Assembly (NCBI RefSeq): GCF_013410355.1
Contig: NZ_JACCFI010000001.1
Span: forward strand, 434,001 to 498,000
Direction of reading: 5' to 3'
Length of the DNA stretch: 64,000 nt
Source of the DNA: Agromyces hippuratus
GTDB lineage: Bacteria; Actinomycetota; Actinomycetes; Actinomycetales; Microbacteriaceae
Shown: positions 49,612 through 57,666 of the stretch, piece by piece
Layout of the letters: every line of letters starts with the position of its first letter
How positions within the stretch are numbered: the stretch's first letter is position 1
Program-made: the position numbers and the translations under genes
Notes under the pieces: model-generated
Database searches by the model: none
Told to the model about the DNA's origin: nothing
What the model saw: the letters and a program-made list of their open reading frames with translations, nothing else

Positions 49612-50043
49612 GTGTTCCTCGGTAGCTATGAACCAAAGCTCGATGAGAAAGGCCGCGTCATTCTTCCGGCGAAGTTCCGGGAGGAGCTCTCGAGCGGTCT
49701 CGTGCTCACGCGCGGGCAGGAACACTGCATCTACGTGTTCAGCGCGCGGGAGTTCGAGAACATGAGCGACAAGATCCGCCAAGCCCCGGTAACGAGCAAG
49801 CAGGCGCGCGACTACATGCGCGTCTTCCTCTCGGGGGCTTCCGCGGAGACCCCCGACAAGCAGCATCGCGTCACCATTCCCGCCACACTCCGCGCGTACG
49901 CGGGCCTCGACCGCGACCTCACGGTCATCGGAACGGGCAGCCGTGTGGAGATCTGGGACGCGACGGCATGGGCGACCTACCTCGCCGAGCAAGAGGCGGC
50001 CTTCGCGGACACGGCGGAGGAGGTGATCCCCGGACTCTTCTAG
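49612..50043 (+). CDS. mraZ: MraZ, transcriptional regulator of the dcw operon
   Basis: 143-residue protein with the two AbrB-like repeats of MraZ: FLGSYEPKLDEKGRVILPAK with FREELSSG, and RVTIPATLRAYAGLD. It forms ring-like oligomers that bind repeated GTGG boxes at its own promoter. The GTG start is placed at 49612 so that the peptide opens with the conserved FLGSYEPK, after a CGGAGGAAAGGGGG region. First gene of the dcw cluster. Confidence 0.96.
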   Translation: MFLGSYEPKLDEKGRVILPAKFREELSSGLVLTRGQEHCIYVFSAREFENMSDKIRQAPVTSKQARDYMRVFLSGASAETPDKQHRVTIPATLRAYAGLDRDLTVIGTGSRVEIWDATAWATYLAEQEAAFADTAEEVIPGLF

Positions 50044-50146
50044 GGCTCGGGCTCCGACTCCCAGCCGGCCGCGCCTGGTGCACTTCCCCGCATCAGGACG
50101 AACGGATGGGGATCGGAACCCGAGGCCACGAAGGCAAGGCGGAATC

Positions 50147-51100
50147 ATGGACATCGAACGCATTCACACCCCGGTCATGCTCGAGCGCACGCTCGAGCTC
50201 CTGGCCCCGGCCCTCGAGGCCGACGGCGCCGTGATGGTCGACGCGACCCTCGGCATGGGCGGTCACACCGCTGCATTCCTCGAGCGGTTCCCGAGACTCA
50301 CCGTCATCGGCCTCGACCGCGACACCGACGCGCTCGGCATCGCCCGCGAGCGGCTCGCGAAGTTCGGCGACCGCGCCCGATTCGTGCACACGGTCTACGA
50401 CGGCATCGTCGAGGCCGTTCGCGGCGAGGGATTCCGCGAGGTGCAGGGCGTGCTCTTCGACCTCGGCGTCTCCTCGCTGCAGCTCGACCGCGCCGAGCGC
50501 GGCTTCGCGTACTCGAAGGATGCGCCGCTCGACATGCGCATGGACTCCACGAGCGGTCGCACGGCGGCCGACGTGATCGCCGAGGAGAGCGAAGACGAGC
50601 TCCGTCGCATCTTCCTCGACTACGGCGAGGAGAAGCTCGCAGCCCGGTACGCCCGGGCGATCGTGCGGGCGAGGGCCGAAGCGCCGATCACGCGCTCGGC
50701 CGAGCTCGTCACCATCATCCAGGCGGCGACCCCGGTCGCGATCCAGCGTCAGGGGCACCCCGCGAAGCGTGTGTTCCAGGCGCTGCGCATCGAGGTCAAC
50801 GAGGAGCTCTCGGTGCTCGAGCGGGCGATGCCCGCCGCGCTCGAGACGATCGCCGTCGGCGGCCGCATCGTCGTGCTGGCCTATCAGTCGCTCGAGGACC
50901 GGATCGTCAAGCGATCGCTCGCCGCGGCGTCGAGCTCGTCGGCTCCGGCCGGCCTGCCGATGGAGCTGCCCGAGCACCGGCCCGAGTTCAAGCTGCTGGT
51001 GCGTGGCGCCGAACTCGCGAGCGAAGACGAGCAGGCGGAGAACCCGCGGGCCAAACCCGTGCGACTGCGGGCCGCCGAGCGTCTGCGGAGGCCGTCATGA
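50147..51100 (+). CDS. rsmH: 16S rRNA (cytosine-1402-N4)-methyltransferase RsmH
   Basis: 317-residue SAM-dependent methyltransferase (MraW) that modifies C1402 of 16S rRNA in the P site. Motifs: HTPVMLERTLELL, the SAM-binding VDATLGMGGHTAAFLERFP, GLDRDTDAL, LFDLGVSSLQLD and ERGFAYSKDAPLDMRMD. GGCGGA lies before the ATG. The stop overlaps ftsL (ATGA). Confidence 0.97.
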   Translation: MDIERIHTPVMLERTLELLAPALEADGAVMVDATLGMGGHTAAFLERFPRLTVIGLDRDTDALGIARERLAKFGDRARFVHTVYDGIVEAVRGEGFREVQGVLFDLGVSSLQLDRAERGFAYSKDAPLDMRMDSTSGRTAADVIAEESEDELRRIFLDYGEEKLAARYARAIVRARAEAPITRSAELVTIIQAATPVAIQRQGHPAKRVFQALRIEVNEELSVLERAMPAALETIAVGGRIVVLAYQSLEDRIVKRSLAAASSSSAPAGLPMELPEHRPEFKLLVRGAELASEDEQAENPRAKPVRLRAAERLRRPS

Positions 51101-51687
51101 GCGCCGTGCAGGCACAGTCCCTCCCCGCGCCTCGGCGGGTCGGGCCCGAGCGCCCGCAGCGCCGGCTCCGTCCGGCGCCCGAGCGCGCCGCACGATCCAA
51201 GCCGAGGCTCGCCTACGCGGTCATCGCGCTCGGGGGCGTCGCGGTCATCATCGTGGCGCAGTTGCTGCTCTCGATCGCGGTGACGCAGGGTGCGTACGAG
51301 ATCGACGCGCTGCAGATGCAGCAGACGGCGCTCACTCGCGACGAGCAGAAGCTCTCCGAAGACCTCGACCGCGTCGAGTCCCCGCAGTTCCTCGCCACGA
51401 AGGCCGAGGGGCTCGGCATGGTGCCGAACTCCGACCCGGTCTACCTCCGACTCTCCGACGGCGCCGTGCTCGGCGAGCCGAAGGCGGCCGAAGGCGGTGC
51501 CGGGGCATCCGCTCCGCTCGTCCCGAATGCGCTGATCGACGGCGTGCCGCCGACCGGCAACGCGCAGGCGGGGGAGACTCCGATCGGGGGAACTCCCGGT
51601 CAGGCCGCAGGCGCGGCACCCGATGCTCCAGCTGGGGCTCCGGCGGCGCCCGTCGACGGCGGACTGCCGACGCCCGCCACGCACTGA
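51097..51687 (+). CDS. ftsL: FtsL-like divisome membrane protein
   Basis: 196-residue single-pass protein: a basic Pro/Arg-rich cytoplasmic N-terminus, one membrane helix (AYAVIALGGVAVIIVAQLLL, about 39-58), a short coiled coil with ALQMQQTALTRDEQKLSEDL and a Gly/Ala/Pro-rich tail of about 65 residues. Position between rsmH and ftsI is diagnostic, since FtsL is poorly conserved. With FtsQ and FtsB it activates FtsW and FtsI. Confidence 0.88.
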   Translation: MSAVQAQSLPAPRRVGPERPQRRLRPAPERAARSKPRLAYAVIALGGVAVIIVAQLLLSIAVTQGAYEIDALQMQQTALTRDEQKLSEDLDRVESPQFLATKAEGLGMVPNSDPVYLRLSDGAVLGEPKAAEGGAGASAPLVPNALIDGVPPTGNAQAGETPIGGTPGQAAGAAPDAPAGAPAAPVDGGLPTPATH

Positions 51688-51716
51688 CCGTTCGACCCAC
51701 TGCGAGGACCCACTCG

Positions 51717-53525
51717 ATGAACCGCACCAGCCGTCACCCGATGCGGCGGATCCTGCTCTCCGCCGCCGTGCTCGTGGCCCTGGTCGGCGTCTTCGTCGTG
51801 CGGCTCGTCGACATCCAGATCGTCCGCGCCGCCGAGCTCAACGAGCAGGCGCAGGAGGCGCGCTCGGAGCCGGTCACCGTCTGGGGTTCACGCGGCGACA
51901 TCGTCGATGCGAACGGCAAGGTGCTCGCCGACAGCGTGATGCGGTACGACATCGTGCTGTCGCCGAAGCAGGCGTCGAAGGCGATCGTCGAGCGTACGGT
52001 GCCCGATCCCGACAACCCGGACAAGACGAAGAAGGTCGTCGTGCCGATGCCGGACCTCGCGGCCGAGCTCGGCGCAGTGGTCGGATTGACCGGCGACCAG
52101 GTGGAGGGCATCATCTCCGCCGAACTCGCCGAGGACCCGAACGCGGACTACGCCTACGTCGCCAAGCTCGTCGACACCGAGACGTACGAGCAGGTGAAGG
52201 CGCTCGACATCCCGTGGGTGTACGCCGACGAGCACCCGAGTCGTCGCTATCCGAACGGTGCCGTCGCCGGCAACCTCGTGGGCTGGGTCGACCCCGACGG
52301 CGAACCGGTCGCCGGCCTCGAGCTCTCCGAGGACGAATGCCTCGCGAGCGAGAACGGCGAGGTCAGCTACCTGCACAGCCTGCAGGACTGGGTGAAGATC
52401 CCCGGCACCGAGATCGTGCACGAGCAGGCCCACGACGGCGGCATGCTGCAACTCACGATCGACACCGACCTGCAATGGGCGGTGCAGCGCATCGCCGAGT
52501 CGCGCGTGCGGGAGACCGGGGCGGACTGGGCGACGGTCACCGTCATGGAGGCGAAGACGGGGCGTCTGCTCGCGGTCGCCGACGTGCCGACCGTCGACCC
52601 GAACAACCCGTCGGCGACCGACGCGGAGGATCGAGGGTCGCGCTCGTTCACCGCGCCGTTCGAACCGGGATCGACGTTCAAGGCGCTCACGGCGGCATCC
52701 GTCATCAACGCGGGCCTCGCCGACCCGTTCAGCAAGATCGTGGCGCCGTACTGGTATTACCCGCCGAACGGCGCCACATTCCGTGACAGCTCGCCGCACG
52801 ACGACCTGAACCTCACCTTGACCGGCGTGCTGATCGAGTCCTCGAACACCGGTATCGCGCAGTTCGGCGAGCTGATGAGCGACCGGGCACGCTACGACGA
52901 CATGCTGAAGTTCGGTCTCGGCGAGGAGACTGAGGTCGGCTTCCCCGCGGAGGCGCCCGGCGACCTGCACGGGGACCCCGATGAAGACTGGGACAACCAG
53001 ACCAAGTACGCCACGATGTTCGGACAGGGCCTCACCACCACGGCGGTGCAGATCGCGAGTGTCTATCAGACCATCGCGAACGGCGGCGTGCGCATGCCGG
53101 TCACCCTCGTCGACAGGTGCGTCAACGAGGATGGCATCTCGACGCACGCCCCCTCGACGGGCGAGCGGGTGATCTCTGCCGAAGCCGCGTCCGAGACGAG
53201 CCAGATGCTCGAGCGCGTCTACCAGGACGCGTGGCTCTCCGACGACTGGAACATCCCCGGCTATCGCGTCGCCTCGAAGACGGGCACCGCACAGGTGCCC
53301 GACGGCGACGGGGGCTACCTGACGGGCTACCTCGTCTCGGTCTCGGGGTTCGCCCCGGCCGACGATCCGCAGTTCGTCGTTTCGGTGAGCATCATGAATC
53401 CCGTTAAGATGAATTCGTCCGCCGCATCCGCTCCCGTCTTCCAAGAGGTGATGAGCCAGGTGCTGAAGAAGTACCGGACCGTTCCATCCGGCGCCCCGGC
53501 GCCCGAGCTGCCAGCTACCTGGTGA
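51717..53525 (+). CDS. ftsI: Division-specific penicillin-binding protein (FtsI/PBP3)
   Basis: 602-residue class B transpeptidase for septal peptidoglycan cross-linking: a short cytoplasmic N-terminus, a membrane helix at about 10-27, a pedestal domain, then the transpeptidase motifs STFK (319-322), SSN (375-377) and KTG (521-523). GCGAGGAC lies before the ATG. No C-terminal PASTA domain, unlike several Firmicutes homologues. Confidence 0.97.
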   Translation: MNRTSRHPMRRILLSAAVLVALVGVFVVRLVDIQIVRAAELNEQAQEARSEPVTVWGSRGDIVDANGKVLADSVMRYDIVLSPKQASKAIVERTVPDPDNPDKTKKVVVPMPDLAAELGAVVGLTGDQVEGIISAELAEDPNADYAYVAKLVDTETYEQVKALDIPWVYADEHPSRRYPNGAVAGNLVGWVDPDGEPVAGLELSEDECLASENGEVSYLHSLQDWVKIPGTEIVHEQAHDGGMLQLTIDTDLQWAVQRIAESRVRETGADWATVTVMEAKTGRLLAVADVPTVDPNNPSATDAEDRGSRSFTAPFEPGSTFKALTAASVINAGLADPFSKIVAPYWYYPPNGATFRDSSPHDDLNLTLTGVLIESSNTGIAQFGELMSDRARYDDMLKFGLGEETEVGFPAEAPGDLHGDPDEDWDNQTKYATMFGQGLTTTAVQIASVYQTIANGGVRMPVTLVDRCVNEDGISTHAPSTGERVISAEAASETSQMLERVYQDAWLSDDWNIPGYRVASKTGTAQVPDGDGGYLTGYLVSVSGFAPADDPQFVVSVSIMNPVKMNSSAASAPVFQEVMSQVLKKYRTVPSGAPAPELPATW

Positions 53526-53538
53526 GAAAGTTGGGTTC

Positions 53539-55086
53539 GTGACCGGATCGCCTCTCACGGCTCTCCGGCCGAAGCACCCGAGTCCTCGATCGCTTCCCGG
53601 CCTCGCCGAAGCGTTCGGATTCGCCGTGCTCGGCGAGATCGACGGTCTCGAGGTGACCGGAGCCGGCCTGTCCTCGAAGAGCGTGCAGCCCGGCGACCTG
53701 TACGTCGGAGTGCCCGGGCGCAACGCCCACGGCGCCGACTTCGCGGCATCCGCGCGTGAAGCGGGCGCCGTCGCGCTGCTCACCGATGCCGCAGGCGCCG
53801 AGCGCGCCTCCGATGCAGGCCTCCCGATCCTCGTGACCGACGATGTGCGCGCGGCGCTCGGCGAGGTCGCGGCGTGGATCCACCGCACCGCCGAGAACCC
53901 CGCGACGTTCTTCGCCGTCACCGGCACCAACGGCAAGACGAGCGTCGTCTACCTGCTGTACGGCATCCTCCGCCAGCTCGGCATCATGGCCGGCCTCACG
54001 TCGACGGCCGAGCGGCGCATCGGCGACGAGGCCGTGACGAGCTCGCTCACGACCCCCGAGGCGAGCGAGCTGCACGCACTGCTCGCCCGCATGCGCGAGG
54101 TCGACGTGCGCGCCGTCGGCATCGAGGTCTCCGCGCAGGCGCTCTCGCGTCACCGCGTCGACGGACTCGTCTTCGACGTGGTCGGGTTCACGAACCTGAC
54201 GCACGACCACCTCGACGACTACGCGTCGATGGACGAGTACTTCGAGGCGAAGCGCGAGCTGTTCCAGCCCGAGCGATCGCGACGCGGCGTGGTGACGGTC
54301 GACTCCGAGTGGGGGCGTCGCCTCGTCGCCGAGTCGCGCATCCCCGTGACGACCCTCACATCGGTCGACGGCGTCGAGGCCGACTGGCGCATCACGGTGC
54401 TCGAAGAGGGCGCCGACCACACCTCGTTCCGACTCGAGGGCCCCGGCGGTCGCCGGATCGAGACCCAGGTGCCGCTGCTCGGCTGGTACATGGCCGCCAA
54501 CGCCGCCCTCGCGATCGTCATGCTCACCGAGGCCGGGTACGACCTCGACCTCATCGGCGCCGCGCTCGAGCGCGACGGCGGCGTGCAGGCGTACATCCCG
54601 GGCCGTGCAGAGCGCATCTCGGGCGACCGCGGTCCGGTGGTCTACATCGACTACGGCCACAGCCCCGACGCCTTCCTGCAGACCCTCGGCGCGATCCGTC
54701 GTTCGACGTCGGGCCGGGTCGTCATGGTCTTCGGCGCCGACGGCGACCGCGACACCACGAAGCGCGCAGAGATGGGCGCGATCGCCGCCCGCGGCGCCGA
54801 CGTGGTCGTCATCACCGATTTCCACCCGCGGTTCGAAGACCCGGCCTCGATCCGCGCCGCGCTCATCGCCGGCGCACGCGAGGCCGTCCCCGACCGCGAG
54901 ATCCACGAGATCGCCGATCCGCGCGAGGCGTTCCGCGCCGCGCTCGCCCTGGCGGGCGACGGCGATGCGATCCTCTACGCCGGCCCCGGCCACGAGGACT
55001 ACCACGAAGTGAAGGGCGTCAAGATCCCGTACTCCGCAAGAGACGATTCCCGGCAGGCGCTGCGCGATGCGGGGTGGCTCGCATGA
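53539..55086 (+). CDS. murE: UDP-MurNAc-tripeptide synthetase MurE, atypical amino-acid site
   Basis: Adds the third residue of the peptidoglycan stem peptide. The 515-residue Mur ligase has GTNGKTSV (ATP loop), the TTPEASELH region, FEAKRELF with the carbamylated lysine, and a C-terminal domain. The usual motif DNPR (diaminopimelate) or DDPR (lysine) reads FHPR at 428-431 in TDFHPRFEDP. This fits an organism with another residue, such as diaminobutyrate or ornithine, but the substrate is unproven. The murF ATG overlaps its stop. Confidence 0.95.
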   Translation: MTGSPLTALRPKHPSPRSLPGLAEAFGFAVLGEIDGLEVTGAGLSSKSVQPGDLYVGVPGRNAHGADFAASAREAGAVALLTDAAGAERASDAGLPILVTDDVRAALGEVAAWIHRTAENPATFFAVTGTNGKTSVVYLLYGILRQLGIMAGLTSTAERRIGDEAVTSSLTTPEASELHALLARMREVDVRAVGIEVSAQALSRHRVDGLVFDVVGFTNLTHDHLDDYASMDEYFEAKRELFQPERSRRGVVTVDSEWGRRLVAESRIPVTTLTSVDGVEADWRITVLEEGADHTSFRLEGPGGRRIETQVPLLGWYMAANAALAIVMLTEAGYDLDLIGAALERDGGVQAYIPGRAERISGDRGPVVYIDYGHSPDAFLQTLGAIRRSTSGRVVMVFGADGDRDTTKRAEMGAIAARGADVVVITDFHPRFEDPASIRAALIAGAREAVPDREIHEIADPREAFRAALALAGDGDAILYAGPGHEDYHEVKGVKIPYSARDDSRQALRDAGWLA

Positions 55087-56495
55087 TCGCGATGACCCTT
55101 GCCGAGATCGCCTCGGCCGTCGCCGGCGTGCTCCGACTCGAGGCCGCACAGGCCGCGCCCGAAACGATCGTCGACGGCGTCGTGACGACCGACTCGCGAG
55201 AGGTCGGCGCAGGCGGCGTGTTCGTCGCCAAGCGCGGCGAGTTCGACGACGGTCACCGCTTCGCCCCGGCCGCGGCCGAACAGGGTGCCGCCCTGCTCAT
55301 CGTCGAACACGCCCTCGACCTCCCGGTGCCGCAGATCGTCGTCGCCGACTCGGTCGACGCCCTCGGCGCGCTCGCGACCGAGGTGGTGCGCCGGGTGCGC
55401 GCGCTCGGGCGACTGCGCATCGTCGGCGTCACCGGGTCGAACGGCAAGACGACCACGAAGAACCTCCTGCGCGCGGTGCTCGAGCAGGTCGGCCCGACCG
55501 TCGCGGCCCGCGCCTCGTTCAACAACGAGGTCGGCGCGCCGATCACGATGCTCGAGCTCACGGACGAGACCGAGTTCCTCGTCGCCGAGATGGGCGCCTC
55601 GGGCGTCGGCGAGATCGCACGACTCGTGCGCATGGCCAGGCCCGACGTCGGCATCGTGCTGAAGGTCGGCCTCGCCCACGCCGGCGAGTTCGGCGGCATC
55701 GAGCAGACCGTGCTGGCCAAGTCCGAGATGGTCACCGACCTCATCGAGACGGATGTCGCGGTGCTGAACGCCGACGACCCGCGCGTGGTGCCCATGGCGG
55801 GCCTCACCGCGGCGCGCGTCGTCTGGTTCGGATTCGGCGAGTCCGCCGACGTCCGGGCCACCGACATCCGCGCCCACGCGCGCGGCACCGACTTCACCGT
55901 GACGATCCCGGGCGGCGAGACGGCACGCGTGCAGTTCTCGGTGCTGGGGGAGCACCACGTCATGAACGCACTCGCGGCGATCGCGGCATCCGTCGAACTC
56001 GGCGTGCCGCTCGCGGCGGTCGTCGCCGCCCTCGAGCAGGTGACCCTCGCCGAGCGCTGGCGCATGCAGGTCATGGGCGGTCGCGACGGTGTGACGATCA
56101 TCAACGACGCCTACAACGCCAGCCCCGACTCGATGTCGGCCGCGCTGAAGACGCTCGCACAGGTGAAGAACCCCGAGGCGCGCACGATCGCGGTGCTCGG
56201 CGAGATGAGCGAGCTCGGCGAGTTCTCGGGCGAGGAGCACGATCGAATCGGGCTGCTCGCGGTGCGGCTCGGCATCTCGCAACTCGTCGTGGTGGGAGCG
56301 GGCGCGCGACGCCTGCACATCACGGCGATCAACGAGGGGTCGTGGGACGGCGAATCCGCCTTCGTCGAGTCCGCAGACGAGGCGTTCGACCTCGTCACGT
56401 CGTCGGTGCGCCCCGGCGACACGGTATTGGTGAAATCGTCGAATGCGGCGGGTCTCCGCCTGCTGGGCGACCGACTGGGAGAATGGTTCGCGTGA
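55083..56495 (+). CDS. murF: UDP-MurNAc-tripeptide:D-Ala-D-Ala ligase MurF
   Basis: Adds D-Ala-D-Ala to the stem peptide. The 470-residue protein has TTDSREVGAGGVFVA, the ATP loop GVTGSNGKTTTKN, the FNNEVGAPIT region, GLAHAGEFGG and INDAYNASPDSM. The last codons lie in a 25-bp sequence repeated at the mraY start. Start at the ATG overlapping the murE stop. Confidence 0.97.
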   Translation: MIAMTLAEIASAVAGVLRLEAAQAAPETIVDGVVTTDSREVGAGGVFVAKRGEFDDGHRFAPAAAEQGAALLIVEHALDLPVPQIVVADSVDALGALATEVVRRVRALGRLRIVGVTGSNGKTTTKNLLRAVLEQVGPTVAARASFNNEVGAPITMLELTDETEFLVAEMGASGVGEIARLVRMARPDVGIVLKVGLAHAGEFGGIEQTVLAKSEMVTDLIETDVAVLNADDPRVVPMAGLTAARVVWFGFGESADVRATDIRAHARGTDFTVTIPGGETARVQFSVLGEHHVMNALAAIAASVELGVPLAAVVAALEQVTLAERWRMQVMGGRDGVTIINDAYNASPDSMSAALKTLAQVKNPEARTIAVLGEMSELGEFSGEEHDRIGLLAVRLGISQLVVVGAGARRLHITAINEGSWDGESAFVESADEAFDLVTSSVRPGDTVLVKSSNAAGLRLLGDRLGEWFA

Positions 56496-56573
56496 GCGCT
56501 GTTCAGGTACGCGGCGGGGCAGGGCGCACAGCCGGCCTGCCCGACGATCGACTGGGAGAATGGTTCGCGTGAG
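56472..56573 (+). repeat. 25-bp direct repeat spanning the murF end and mraY start
   Basis: Copy A is 56472-56496 and copy B is 56549-56573, identical over 25 bp and offset by 77 bp. Copy A encodes the last residues of murF (RLGEWFA stop). Copy B holds the Shine-Dalgarno GGGAG and the GTG start of mraY. The 52 bp between read in another frame as a short peptide ending in the same RLGEWFA. Confidence 0.9.
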
Positions 56574-57666
56574 AGCACTGCTGACCGCTGGGGCGTTGTC
56601 GCTCGCCTTCACGCTGTTTCTGACCCCGCTGTTCATCCGGCTGTTCACACGGCTCGGGTGGGGGCAGTTCATCCGCGACGACGGGCCGCAGAGCCATCAC
56701 GTCAAGCGCGGCACGCCCACCATGGGCGGCATCATCTTCATCCTGGGCACTCTGTTCGGGTACTTCGTCGCGACGCTGCTCGTCAGTGACGAGAAGCCGA
56801 CGGCATCGGGCCTGCTCGTGCTCTTCATGATGGTCGGACTCGGCGTCGTCGGCTTCATCGACGACTTCCTGAAGACCCGCAAGAAGCAGAGCCTCGGTCT
56901 CGGCGGCTGGGCGAAGGTCGTCGGCCAGGTGATCATCGCCGGCGCGTTCGCCCTGCTCGCGCTCCAGTTCCCGAACGATCGCGCAGTCACTCCCGCCGAT
57001 ACCAAGATCTCCTTCATCAGGGACCTGCCCCTCGACTTCATGGTGTTCGGCACGGTCGTCGGCGTGATCCTCTACGTCATCTGGATCTGCCTGCTCGCCG
57101 TCGGGACCTCGAACGCGGTCAACGTCACCGACGGCCTCGACGGGCTCGCCGGCGGCGCCTCGATCCTCGCGATCGGCTCGTTCGTCATCATCGGCTTCTG
57201 GCAGTTCAACCAGTCGTGCGCCTCCGCCGGCCTGAATCCGTCCGACGAGTACCGCTGCTACGAGGTGCGCGACCCGCTCGACATCGCGATCGTGGCGACC
57301 GCGATCGTCGGCGGTCTCATCGGCTTCCTCTGGTGGAACACGAACCCGGCGAAGATCTACATGGGCGACACCGGTTCGCTGGCCCTCGGCGGCGCACTCG
57401 CGGCACTCGCGATCGTCAGCCGCACCGAGCTCCTCCTCCTGCTCATCGGCGGCCTCTTCGTGATCGAGACCGGTTCGGTCATCGTGCAGCGGGCGTACTT
57501 CAAGCTCTCGCACGGCAAGCGCATCTTCCTGATGAGTCCGATCCACCACCACTTCGAGTTGAAGGGATGGGCGGAGGTCACGATCGTCGTGCGCTTCTGG
57601 ATCATCGGCGGTCTGCTCGTGGCTGCGGGCGTCGGCGCCTTCTACTTCGAGTGGCTGCAGAGCTGA
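56569..57666 (+). CDS. mraY: Phospho-MurNAc-pentapeptide transferase MraY
   Basis: Makes lipid I on the inner membrane face. The 365-residue polytopic protein has RGTPTMGGIIFILG, GFIDDFLK, NAVNVTDGLDGLAGG, MGDTGSLALGG and SPIHHHFELKG, all canonical. GTG 56569 gives the family-typical opening RALLTAGALSL; ATG 56560 is an alternative. It sits in repeat copy B. Confidence 0.97.
   Translation: MRALLTAGALSLAFTLFLTPLFIRLFTRLGWGQFIRDDGPQSHHVKRGTPTMGGIIFILGTLFGYFVATLLVSDEKPTASGLLVLFMMVGLGVVGFIDDFLKTRKKQSLGLGGWAKVVGQVIIAGAFALLALQFPNDRAVTPADTKISFIRDLPLDFMVFGTVVGVILYVIWICLLAVGTSNAVNVTDGLDGLAGGASILAIGSFVIIGFWQFNQSCASAGLNPSDEYRCYEVRDPLDIAIVATAIVGGLIGFLWWNTNPAKIYMGDTGSLALGGALAALAIVSRTELLLLLIGGLFVIETGSVIVQRAYFKLSHGKRIFLMSPIHHHFELKGWAEVTIVVRFWIIGGLLVAAGVGAFYFEWLQS

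Noticed and set aside
49609..50043. Upstream starts for mraZ (for example from 49549)
   Set aside because: They would run the coding region through the promoter and MraZ boxes. Family proteins begin at the FLG motif, which GTG 49612 gives.
56492..56572. Real small gene between murF and mraY
   Set aside because: Its 26-codon frame is composed largely of the duplicated block and lacks independent support. I list it only as part of the repeat finding.
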